64,000 bases of DNA from Prorocentrum cordatum (lineage: Eukaryota > Sar > Dinophyceae > Prorocentrales > Prorocentraceae), in assembly GCA_963575745.1 (NCBI GenBank), contig CAUYUJ010018574.1, positions 136,760 through 200,759 on the forward strand, given 5' to 3'. The first letter of the stretch is position 1, and each line of letters begins with the position of its first letter. The notes beneath the pieces are model-generated. The model had not been told where the DNA came from, made no database searches, and saw nothing but the letters and a program-made list of their open reading frames with translations. Both the position numbers and the translations under genes were made by a program. Positions 1 to 7,918 of this stretch are shown here, piece by piece.

Positions 1-877
1 CACGCAAGCTGAAGCGGAAATCGTCATAATTATACAGATACGTGTGCTGACACTGATCACAGAACATGAAGAGCATGGCGACGATACGGGAACTAATGCG
101 GCTCTACATGGCAATGGTGCAAAGGGCACTTGCAAACGTAAGGAAGCGGAGCTGGCGGGGGAGGAATGGGAAGGAAGAGGAATAGGAGGAGGTTGATGTC
201 AGGGGGGAGCGAAGCTGGAGGTGGAACGGAGGGCACATGGCAAGCGCGACGTCCCTGTCCTCCGCTAGCAGGCCCCACACCGTCTCTGCCTCGAAGCCCA
301 CGTCCGCGTCTAGGAAGAGGAGGTGCCTCGGGGCGACGGGGGAGGAGGACGCTGATGAAGAGGGGGGAGGGGACGGGGGAGGAGGGGAGAAGGAGGGTAA
401 GGCCGAGCGAACTTGCATCACGGGGAATGTGCGCTTTCGTGCGCGCCCACACACGCTGGAACCCGATACATGGTGGCACTACCCGCAGACTGGTCAGACA
501 AATTTACCGTATGCTCCTCGTGCCACCTCGTGGGAAGCACTTCGCAGCGCCAATGATTGGAAGGGTTGGAAATCAGGAAGGAACTGCTATTTGCGCATGC
601 TGGGTAGCAGCTTGAAGCTGTGGGTGTTGCCGAGCAACGGCGTCCTTACATGGTACAATTTACACTATTGGCATGTTTGGTCAGATCATCGGCACACCCT
701 GTGTCATGCACCTCCTCATCGCTCTGGGCCCTGCGGTCGGATGCGTTCGGATGTGTTTCAACTGTTCTTTGTCGCATTGCAGATGGCGCCTAAACAAAGA
801 TCCATACCTGCACGCGAAGTATTCGAACTCATGTCATGAATCAACCCCGCCATCCAGCTCCCTCCCATATCGCCTAC
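1..877. other. no convincing gene
   Basis: Both strands carry overlapping open frames, but their translations are low-complexity Arg, Gly or Pro-rich text without recognisable domains. This stretch is GC-rich filler leading into a CCT tract. I see no splice-bounded exon, RNA gene or TIR element in it. Confidence 0.5.
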
Positions 878-962
878 CCTCCTCCTCCTCCTCCTCCTCC
901 TCCTCTTCCTCCTCCTCCTCCCCTTCGAACTCCTCCTCCCCATCCTCCACCTCCTCCCCCCC
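878..962 (+). repeat. (CCT)n microsatellite
   Basis: Nearly pure CCT/CTC triplets with a few TCT and CCC interruptions. This is the first of about a dozen CTC-type tracts, most with the pyrimidine strand on plus. The long poly-Pro, poly-Ser and poly-Glu frames here come from the repeat. Confidence 0.95.
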
Positions 963-1645
963 TCCAACTTCTGGTGGTGGTGGAAATAAGGCCCATCAGC
1001 TTGAACTTCCATCGGCCCCCACCTCCTGCAGGGGGCGGGCGGGATCCGGCTCCGCCTCGAGGAAGGGCCCCCGTGCTGACTGTCCGCTGCGGGGCCTCGG
1101 GTGCTACGAGACGCCCTACCGATGATCCCCAGAACGTGTGCTGGCGCCAACGTGTGCTTGTCCACAGAAGCACTTCCAGACGATGCAGCCGATGCAAAGA
1201 GAGCCGAATGTGCTCAATCCACGCTCGGCTAACACATGTCCTGAGGATCATCGGCCCTAGCACGCCGCGCCCGGGAACGCCGCGGCCCCCCGCGTCGCAG
1301 CTCCCCCCCCCCGGAGCTGCCACATCTGCATCCCCAGTGTAAGGAGTCCTGGGCAGTTGATCCCCCGATGTCACCTCCCAGGCTTCCAGTGCCCCTGGCA
1401 GCCCGCTCCCTGTGAGCGTCGCAGCCCCGCCCTCCCCCCGGAGCGGCCAAACCGGGTCCCCAGTGTAAGGAATCTAGAAGAAGAAATGAATTCCCTCGCG
1501 GGCCCTCCAGGGGAGCCCTTCACGGCGGCGACGGCTGGGCAGACGCCCTCAGGAGGGGCGCCCCCGCCTGGAGATGGGGGAGAAGGGGCACGAGGGTGGT
1601 GGGGGGACGGGACCTGAAGGGCGGAGGGCGATGTGGGCGGGAAAG

Positions 1646-1699
1646 GGAGGAGGAGGAGGAGGAGGAGGAGGAGGAGGAGGAGGAGGAGGCGGAGGAGGA
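1646..1699 (+). repeat. (GGA)n microsatellite
   Basis: About 18 GGA triplets. This is one of the few purine-strand tracts on plus in the window. Confidence 0.95.
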
Positions 1700-1779
1700 A
1701 AGGGGCGGGGGCAGCAAAACAAGCCCTTCCCGCCCCATCCTCCTCCCTGGACTGCTCCTGCTCCCCTCCTTCTCCAATC

Positions 1780-1940
1780 GAAGGATTGCACAAAAAAACC
1801 CTGAACGAAGGATTGCACAAAAAAACCTGCAACGAAGGATTGCACAAAAAAAAAAAAACCCACGTCGAAGGGTTTTTTTGTGCAATCCTTCGTCGAAGGG
1901 TTTTTTTGTGCAATCCTACGAAGGTTTTTTTGTGCAATCC
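1780..1940. repeat. inverted array of a 20-bp unit
   Basis: Three direct copies of a unit reading GAAGGATTGCACAAAAAAA start at 1780, 1806 and 1833. They are followed by three inverted copies (TTTTTTTGTGCAATCCTTC and shorter versions) at about 1871-1940. The two arms could pair along almost their whole length. The arm with A runs lies 5' and the T-run arm 3', so either strand forms the same long hairpin. It resembles the foldback array at 5122-5322 in design but not in sequence. Confidence 0.9.
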
Positions 1941-2945
1941 TCCTCCCTGCTTCCTCCTCCGGAGCATCCAACCTCCCTGGGTCGTTCGGGCTCGGGGGCT
2001 CGGGCTCGGGGGTCCCTCTCTGCACTGCGCCCCTGATTCCCCTGGACGCGCGGCCTTGCTCGCTCCGCCAGGGGGGGGGGGGGGAAGGGAGGGGGGACAG
2101 GAGGGCCACCGAGGACGCGGCGTAGGGCGTCAGGGGAGGAGGCGGGCACGCAGTGCAGCTGCACGGCGACTGCCACCAAACAAGACTCAAGACAGGCGCC
2201 GCCGAGAGAACGCAACAACAGAAACAAGAGCCATAAATCGCTGAGCCATGATCCAGCAAGCCTGTGAACGGACGCACAGGGCAGGTCCGCTGAACCTTCT
2301 CTCGACCCAATAGGTTTTGCTCTAGGTTTTGCTCCCGCAGAGGCGAACAGGAGGAGGCATCTGAATGCGGCGAGCTGCGCAACATGCTGAACACATGGTA
2401 TGACAAACTGGAAGGCCGTGCCACACGCCTGTCGGAGCTACTCGTTCGCCCCCCCCGCCCAGGGCACGTGGCGTCCGTGGACAAGAACTCCATCACGGCG
2501 TTGTTCCGGCCAACCTGCGGTCACCAAAACCGCGGACGCCGACCAGCCTTGTCGTCCTCATTGAGGGGTAACGATAGGGGGGATAGGCATAGGGGGGGAA
2601 GCATCGACCTGGAATCGGCGATACATCGCTGGTAGATCGGCGATAGGCCTCCGATGGTGAAACCGCACCTTCCTGGGCAGGTTGGGGCTATCGGGCTCCT
2701 ATCGGCGATCAGTGGGCGATTGGGGGTCGATGCATCCCCCCCTATGCCTATCCCTCCCCTATCGTTGGCCCTGACTTATCCTCATGCTCAAACGTCTCCC
2801 CTCCCGCCTGCCGAACGGGGGGGACGGGGCGGTCGAGCGTTCGGCAGAGGCGAGGGCACGTGCCCTGGGCCGTGCGAGAGAGACTGCCCGCAGGCCCGCG
2901 CACGTGTGCCTGCTACGGTAAGGGCGTTCGACTACGCTTTCGGCC

Positions 2946-3127
2946 TCCTTCTCCTCCTCCCTCCTCCTCCTCCTCCTCCTCCTCTCCTCCTCCTCCTCCT
3001 CCTCCTCCTCCTCCTCCTCCTCCTCCTCCTCCTCCTCCTCCTCCTCCTCCTCCTCCTCCTCCCCCTCCTCCTCAATCATCCTCCTCCTCCTCCTCCGCCT
3101 CCTCCTCCTCCTCGTCCTCCTCCTCCG
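2946..3127 (+). repeat. (CCT)n microsatellite
   Basis: A 180-bp, nearly uninterrupted CTC tract. The 283-aa Leu/Pro-rich frame across it is repeat translation, not a gene. Confidence 0.95.
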
Positions 3128-3569
3128 TGCAGAGGCCCCCAGAAGGACCCTTTGAGAAGGTGGAAGCCCCGGCCTGCGCTCACTCCTGCGGGCGCTACGG
3201 CTCGCATCGGGCAGGGGGAGCAAGCGGAGCGAGCGTATCCCTGTGACACGTGCGCGCCAATGACCCCACGGGGCGAGCGCGCGCTGGTGGCAGGTACTGC
3301 TGTGGTCACTGGCCCCTGCGATTGCGGAGCACACCGTGCAGCTGGTGCAGCAGAGCAAGACAGACGGCATATTGCTCTAGACCCGCAGAAGAGGAGCAGG
3401 AGAAAGGGGGAAAGATCGATAAGAAGGAACTCGTCGGCATGTTTCCTCGGAAGCACCACGGCTGGCCAGAGCAAACGAACAGACAGGAGGACGGAGAGCA
3501 AGTGAAGGGCGCGGTGGGCGGCGGCGGCGGATACGGTCCTCCTGATGCTGTGTCTAAGTCTGGTTCATC

Positions 3570-3598
3570 TTCCTCTGCTGCTGCTGCTGCTGATCATC

Positions 3599-3632
<34 letters not shown>

Positions 3633-3776
3633 TCCTCCTCCTCCTCCTCCTCCTCCTCCTCCTGCTCCCCCTCCTCCTGCTCCCCCTCCTCCCCCTCCTC
3701 CTCCTCCTCCTCCGCCTCCTCCTCCTCCTCCTCCTCCGCCTCCTCCTCCTCCTCTTCCTCCTCCTCCTCTCAGCCA
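3570..3776 (+). repeat. compound (GCT)n(CCT)n microsatellite
   Basis: GCT triplets with a short ATCATC interruption run into a long CCT/CCG tract. In frame they give poly-Ala followed by poly-Pro. They are joined in frame to sequence further on, so the repeat could lie in a coding or UTR region of the gene starting near 4325. I could not confirm this. Confidence 0.9.
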
Positions 3777-3923
3777 CTCTGGCGATGGCTCGAGCGCCCT
3801 GGGCACCCGCACTTTACAACGGCGCAGGTGCCTGGCCGACGGGACCATCGCTCGCACTGCTTTTGCAGGCCTGGAAATGGGCACCAACACCAAAACAGGG
3901 GGCTGCCTCCACGGGGGGAAGAT

Positions 3924-4004
3924 GATCCTGGATTTCGGTGTTGGTGGTAATATTTCGGTCACCTGGGAAGCCAGAATATTACCACCATCACCGAGATTGG
4001 GATC
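3924..4004. repeat. small foldback element
   Basis: Two arms of about 30 bp, GATCCTGGATTTCGGTG onward at 3924-3954 and its inverted partner at 3975-4004 ending CCGAGATTGGGATC, flank a 20-bp loop. The arms share the GGTGGTAATATT core exactly. This fits a miniature foldback element or a strong hairpin in transcribed RNA. Confidence 0.75.
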
Positions 4005-4191
4005 TTCATCCCTCGGCGGAGGCACACCGCCGATCTTGATGGTCGTGTCAACCTCTGGGCCTGCGATGCTTGCAGAGGGGGAGGGATGTCGAATCGGCAC
4101 CGCGGAGGACCCTTCGCAGGAATTACAGCTGCCGGCGGCCGTCCCTCGCCCGCCGTCCCAGGGACACCCTTCGCGTCGTCCGCGCGGAGGT

Positions 4192-4324
4192 CTGGCCATG
4201 GCTAGGACGTCCATTCCCTTTGTTTTTGTTTCGGTATCGTGCGTGGTTTTTTTGCCAAATGATCAAGGATGCTCTTCAATGGTCCTCGCCGAAGGAAAAA
4301 AGCACACGTCCGAGCAATGCCAAG
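4192..4324 (+). mobile_element. 135-bp TIR element (family M3), copy 1; candidate intron
   Basis: It matches 23429-23563 at roughly 83 percent by eye over its full length. The ends are inverted repeats of about 20 bp: CTGGCCATGGCTAGGACGT on the left and, read inverted, CTTGGCATTGCTCGGACGT on the right. The flanks suggest a 4-bp AGGT duplication. The left flank makes GGAG|GTCTGG, a GT donor, and the right end is CCAAG, an AG acceptor, so GT-AG excision from 4190 to 4324 leaves the frame open into the next exon. It has no ORF of its own, so it would be a non-autonomous MITE mobilised in trans. Confidence 0.8.
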
Positions 4325-4515
4325 AGGTGCTAAGATACGTGGAGGAGGAGCTGAAGCCGCAGATGGCGAAAGCCAGGGCGAAAGCTGCCCCTGTCCTGAA
4401 GGACGACGTGGCCAAACAGAGGCTGCCCAGCGAGCCCGTGCAGGACGACTTGGCGGCGGCGGCTCCCAACGCCTTGACAGAGGAGGTCGAGCCAGACTGG
4501 GCTCCCGATCCTGTG
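4325..4515 (+). CDS. exon of unidentified acidic/basic protein
   Basis: The open frame encodes a charged, probably helical segment beginning VLRYVEEELKPQM and ending EEVEPDWAPDP. It is rich in Ala, Lys, Asp and Glu, unlike the low-complexity frames around it. It starts right after the M3 element and ends at CCTGTG|GTTAGG, where the TIR element at 4516 begins. Splicing to 4640 keeps phase 0. I do not recognise the family. The 5' part of the gene is uncertain: two upstream frames fit, one through 3777-4189 and one through 4070-4189, depending on which AG is the acceptor. Confidence 0.55.
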
Positions 4516-4650
4516 GTTAGGTCGGGCATGTTCCCCTGCAGACGGATTTAAAAACTCAAAAATAAACAAAAAGAATACAAACATCGTCCTCATACTATTT
4601 CTCTACAATTTTTATAATCCTCCTGTAGAGGGACCTCAGGCCCGACTTAA
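4516..4650 (+). mobile_element. TIR element family M1, copy A; candidate intron
   Basis: The left end GGTTAGGTCGGGCATG and the right end, inverted TTAAGTCGGGCC, form a TIR that continues into CCTGCAG/CCTGTAGAGG words. The core is A/T-rich. GT of the left flank (4516) and CTCAG|GCC at 4638-4639 give a 124-bp GT-AG intron. The exon then resumes Ala-Arg-Leu-Asn-Ala-Met in phase 0. Removing the whole element at TTA also leaves an open frame. Other copies are at 6855, 46357/49360 and 49548. Confidence 0.85.
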
Positions 4651-4792
4651 TGCTATGGAGGAGTCGACGTCCAACAGGGAGAACGGCTCGACGGAAGAGG
4701 CCGGAAAGCCCGTGAGGAGGGCCTTCTCCGGGACAGGCAGGGGGCCGCGGAAGAAGTGCCGGTTGTCTACATGGACGGCTCGGCGCCTGCAC
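4640..4792 (+). CDS. exon of the same unidentified gene
   Basis: It continues in frame after copy A: ARLNAMEESTSNRENG, then a Lys/Arg-rich stretch ending ARRLH. It stops at CTGCAC|GTAAGT, a textbook 5' splice site, followed by an intron that carries the TIR element 4876-5040. The first 11 bases come from the end of the TIR element, so inserted DNA would contribute two or three codons to the protein. Function unknown. Confidence 0.5.
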
Positions 4793-4875
4793 GTAAGTGG
4801 TCTGCTGGCACGGCTGGGAGCACCCTCTCTTCAGCAGTGCCGACGGCGCCTCCCAGCAGCGCGTTTCTTTATGTT

Positions 4876-5040
4876 CGGCGATAATGGGCATTATAGGGGG
4901 GGGAGGGGGCAGGGGGGGGGTATCATGTAACGCCTCCCCCCCGCCGTGCGCACGGCGGCAGTGCCCGGAGCGCACTGGGGGGGGAGGGGCGTTACGTTAC
5001 ACGGGGGGGTGGCCGGGGGCTAGAATGCCCATTACGCCCC
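4876..5040. mobile_element. 165-bp MITE with 21-bp TIR
   Basis: The left end CGGCGATAATGGGCATTATAG pairs with the inverted right end GGGGCGTAATGGGCATTCTAG. Inside is a second palindrome, TGTAACGCCTCCCCCC against GGGGGAGGGGCGTTACGTTACA, around a CGCACGGCGG core. It lies wholly inside the apparent intron that starts at 4793. No copy was seen elsewhere in the window. Confidence 0.75.
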
Positions 5041-5121
5041 AAGCAAAAAAGAAGCACCAGGTGGGAGGTGAAGCGGCCCAACAGGTCGGAGGCGCCGATG
5101 CGCCCGCTGGAGGTGAGCCTG

Positions 5122-5322
5122 TGGGACAAACACACACACACACAAAACACACTGTGGGAAAACACACACACAAAAAAAAACACAATGTGGGAAAAAAAAC
5201 ACAATGTGGGGAAAAACACACTGTGGGAAAACAACACTGTGGGAAAACACACACACAGAGGGAAAAACACACAGGAGTGTGTGTGTGTGTGTTTTCCCAC
5301 AGTGTGTGTTTTTTCCCACGAG
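5122..5322. repeat. foldback array of CACACTGTGGGAAAA units
   Basis: About six direct units containing A/CACACTGTGGGAAAA or AATGTGGGAAAA, interspersed with CA runs, are followed by the inverted form (GTGTGTGTTTTCCCACAGTG, TTTTTTCCCAC). The arms can pair. It lies between a possible donor (CTGGAG|GTGAGC, 5113) and a clean acceptor (CATCACAG, 5337), so it is probably intronic. Confidence 0.8.
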
Positions 5323-5337
5323 CGAGGGGCATCACAG

Positions 5338-5491
5338 GAAGGCGACGAAGCAGCCCGTCGAGAAGGTGCGCGTTCGCCGGAAGGCGCCAGCCCGTCAGGC
5401 CAGGAAGGACAAGGCCCGGGTGGCCAAGCTGGCGAAGCGCGATGCGGAGTCGGGCAAGCAGCCACCTCCGAAAGTACAGTCGAGGCGTTGA
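5338..5491 (+). CDS. terminal exon, Lys/Arg-rich tail
   Basis: After the acceptor CATCACAG the frame reads KATKQPVEKVRVRRKAPARQ and continues as a basic Ala/Lys/Arg region, ending PPPKVQSRR and TGA. The composition resembles a histone-like or nucleic-acid-binding tail, but I see no named domain. A 69-bp exon at 5044-5112 could link it to 4792, but phases do not agree for every combination, so the join is unresolved. An acidic alternative frame across the same exon (EGDEAARREG onward) ends at a TAA at 5502-5504. Confidence 0.45.
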
Positions 5492-5767
5492 CCTAAGGGA
5501 CCCTAGATAAGGAACGAGGCCCCTTTTCCATAAGTTTACCTTCGATTTCCCATCGAAACTGAAGGAAAACCTTAGGCAAGGTGTGGAATAATTAAGGAAC
5601 GCCGAGCCCCTCCCAAACGAAAAGGGTTCCTTCTTCAGCGCCCCGACTGTAGTCTGGCTGGGGAAGCGCTCGGAGGAGCGCACGGCAACGGCGTGGGAGG
5701 ACAAGGAGTCGGGCAGCGACCGCACGGACTGCAGCAGGGGCCTGGAGCAGGCGCCGTGGCACGGTAG

Positions 5768-6141
5768 GAGAAATGGTTCGAACAGCACGTGGGAAAGGAG
5801 GCCGCACCGCTGGTGGAAGCGACCATTAGCAAGGGCGACCCCGAGGAGGCCGTCACCTCCGAGGCATGCGTTGCAAAGCTGGAGGCGGTATTCGACCTGG
5901 ACGCCAGGGACTGCGCAACCGCAGAGGGAGGCACCGTGAAGGAGGAGGCGAAGAATGCTCCCCTGGGCGCCATGGAAGGTAAGGCCAGGCGTTGCTACCT
6001 GGCCACGGAGTCCACAGGAGACGACTCGGGCAAAAAGACCGAGAGCAATGAGGACTTGGCGAGCGCGGAGGGGACGAAGGCACAGCTGAAGTCTCAGCAC
6101 GACCTCTGCATCGACGCGGAAGCCCTGAGTCTGACACCTCG
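5768..6141 (+). CDS. exon of unidentified protein
   Basis: It starts after acceptor CACGGTAG with EKWFEQHVGKEAAPLVEAT and continues KLEAVFDLDARDCATAEGG, an acidic, Cys-containing globular-looking segment of about 125 codons. It ends at CCTCG|GTGAAGG, a possible donor in phase 2, with an in-frame TGA one codon later if unspliced. Codon choice is GC-rich with varied residues, unlike neighbouring repeat frames. It probably belongs to the same plus-strand gene set as 4325-5491 and 6755-6854. I do not recognise the family. Confidence 0.5.
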
Positions 6142-6274
6142 GTGAAGGTTCCCGAGGCCACGATGGACTCCACGACTGAAGAGCGGAGCATGTCGTTAAA
6201 GGCTTGACGACTTCTGCCGTCCTTCGACTCGCGCTGGAGCGGCCGCAATTTGCTCCAACTGTCCCCGAAGGTCT

Positions 6275-6358
6275 CTGGATTTACCCAGATGTACCTGGAT
6301 GTACCTCGATTTATCTGCATGTACCTGGATTGATCTGCATTCACCTTGATGTATCTGA
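6275..6358 (+). repeat. 10-bp GTACCTGGAT-like repeats
   Basis: About eight imperfect copies of GTACCTGGAT, GATCTGCATT and TTATCTGCAT in tandem. Probably intronic. Confidence 0.7.
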
Positions 6359-6373
6359 CTCGATCCCCACAAG

Positions 6374-6534
6374 TCGGTTGGAAAAAAGTCGTCGAGCCTC
6401 TAGGGAGCATGCACGTGCTGGTGCACGAACTGCACCTGGACACCCTGGACGGTGAGGGCAAGACGAGGGCCTTCGGCGCGGCGCCGAGGCTGGTCCCGGT
6501 GTTCGAGGGCTCGCTGAAGCTTGATATGAATAGA
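6374..6534 (+). CDS. possible exon
   Basis: After CCCCACAAG the frame reads GWKKVVEPLGSMHVLVHELH, then LDTLDGEGKTRAFGAAPRL and VPVFEGSLKLDMN before a stop. The alternation of hydrophobic and charged residues looks like a folded domain. I cannot name it, and its donor site is not clear. Confidence 0.35.
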
Positions 6535-6754
6535 GGGCAAACAAATCACCCCCCAGAATGACCACTCTGACAAGCGAGGCCGTTTGGTAAGCGCACCCAC
6601 AGAAGGAATCGAACAGTGCAAGGCTGTTTCGTACACGCCCAGGGCCGCTCAGTAAACGCCAGTTGTCGGGTCAGGGGGCTCCTCCTTCCCTGAATGGAGG
6701 CCGTGACCGACACCAGCAAGGACGGGCTCGTGTCAGGGCGACGCGCTAAGGCAG

Positions 6755-6854
6755 GAAGTTCGCGAAGTGGGATCCCGAGCTGGCCGCCGTCGATGCAGTC
6801 AAGCGGCTGCTGGACTTCGGCCGAACAGTGTGGGGCTCAGCCCCGAGGCCTGGA
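6755..6854 (+). CDS. exon before TIR element copy B
   Basis: It follows the acceptor CTAAGGCAG. The frame reads KFAKWDPELAAVDAVKRLLD, then FGRTVWGSAPRPG, an amphipathic helix-like segment. It stops at GGA|GTTCAGTCGGGCC, exactly the left end of copy B. Skipping to 7011 continues in phase 0 as ARLEPGGAAG. The product is unknown. This is the second place in the window where the same TIR family separates two compatible open frames. Confidence 0.5.
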
Positions 6855-7022
6855 GTTCAGTCGGGCCTGTCCTCCTACAGGGGGGTTGTGGACAAAAATT
6901 GAAAAATAGCCCCAAAAAATGCACCCAAACTGGTCAACAAGTATTCCCAAAAATCGTCCCCAGACTATTTTCCGACTAGTTCAGAGGTTCCTCCTCCTGT
7001 GGAGGGACAGGCCCGCCTTGAG
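6855..7022 (+). mobile_element. TIR element family M1, copy B; candidate intron
   Basis: Left end TTCAGTCGGGCCTGTCCTCC, right end CCTCCTGTGGAGGGACAG followed by GCCCGCCTTGAG. The ends are inverted copies of each other. The core shares AAAAATTGAAAAATAGCCC and AAAATCGTCCCC words with copy D. GT at 6855 and ACAG at 7007-7010 give a 156-bp GT-AG intron. The exon resumes at 7011 with Ala-Arg-Leu-Glu in phase 0. Confidence 0.85.
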
Positions 7023-7113
7023 CCTGGAGGGGCCGCGGGGTTGGGCCGTGGTGCCGCGGGTCCCTCGGCAGGGGGGGGCTGGCCCAGCAGGGGCAGGCGG
7101 CGTGTTCACTGAA
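7011..7113 (+). CDS. exon after copy B, Gly-rich
   Basis: The frame ARLEPGGAAGLGRGAAGPSA runs on through WPSRGRRRVH to a TGA at 7111-7113. It is short and low in complexity, so the evidence for coding is mainly its in-frame continuation across the TIR element. Confidence 0.3.
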
Positions 7114-7179
7114 CCTTGCTCGGAGCGTGGGGGCGCCCGCGGGGCGCAGCGGTCCTGGACCACGCCACGCCTTTAGACT

Positions 7180-7566
7180 TCAGCCTCCTCCTCCTCCTCC
7201 TCCTCCTCCTCCTCCTCCCATGCCTCCCTCCTACCCTCGTACGTTCCTCACTGTTCTCTGTCTCCTCCTCCTCCTCCTCCTCCTCCTCCTCGTTCTCCTG
7301 GTTCCTAGTTCCTGATGTCTGACAGGGTCTTCGATCGCAGCCAACCCCTCCTCCTCCTCCTCCTCCTCCTCCTCCTCCTCATCATCATCATCATCAGCAT
7401 CAGCAGCAGCAGCATCATCATCAGCAGCAGCAGCATCATCAGCATCATCAACATCAGCATCATCATCATCATCAGCATCATCATCATCAGCATGATGTTC
7501 AGCATCATCATCATCATCATCATCATCATCGTCATCATCATCAGCATCATCACCAGCAGCATCGTC
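7180..7566 (+). repeat. (CTC)n tracts followed by (ATC/AGC)n tract
   Basis: Three CTC tracts (7180-7225, 7261-7290, 7347-7379) run into about 185 bp of ATC triplets mixed with AGC. The same order, CTC then ATC/AGC then the 200-bp repeat, recurs at 14509-14970. The reverse strand encodes poly-Asp/Met artefacts. Confidence 0.95.
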
Positions 7567-7755
7567 CTCGTCTTTCTCTTCCCCCTCCTCCTGACATAAG
7601 GGTCAAGTTCTGCATATCCGGATGCCGGGAAATCTGAGCTGGACAGGATAACGGGAGTGCAAGCCGACCGTGCAGCAGCAACAGGCCCCGATTGCGTCGA
7701 CATCATCTGGACCACCCACCCTCCTCCCCCTCCCCCTCCTCCACCACCTCCTTCT
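7560..7755 (+). repeat. 200-bp direct repeat, left of LINE
   Basis: It matches 14952-15155 (for example GCCGACCGTGCAGCAGCA and CCCGATTGCGTCGACATCAT). Together with the adjoining microsatellites it makes a duplication of several hundred bp bracketing the LINE about 7.4 kb apart. On the minus strand both copies encode QMMSTQSGP, then AAARSACTPV, so the duplicated piece may derive from a gene. Confidence 0.85.
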
Positions 7756-7918
7756 CCTCCTCAAGTAACATTGGGGCCCGAACTATTTTAGCTAACGCGC
7801 TCCAGTCTCTGTGCCGTCGCGTGGCACTTGAGGAACAAGGCTAAGCACAACCAGCCCAACCCATTTGTGCTTCAGCCTCGACTAAATCAGAAACAAGTTG
7901 TCAGAGGACACCGCAGCC

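Larger units (their letters stand above)
963..2945. other. intergenic, with small repeats
   Basis: Apart from the GGA tract and the inverted-repeat array listed separately, this stretch holds no supported gene. A pair of related segments ending in CCCAGTGTAAGGA (near 1331-1345 and 1459-1472) suggests a short local duplication. From 2560 to 2770 the sequence is rich in GATAGG/ATCGGCGAT words that look like a decayed simple repeat. Confidence 0.4.

Noticed and set aside
3250-3780. Long plus-strand frame with poly-Ala and poly-Pro, and similar poly-Pro, poly-Ser, poly-Glu, poly-Asp and poly-His frames at all CTC, GGA and ATC tracts
   Set aside because: They arise because trinucleotide repeats contain no stops; the same tracts are open on both strands.
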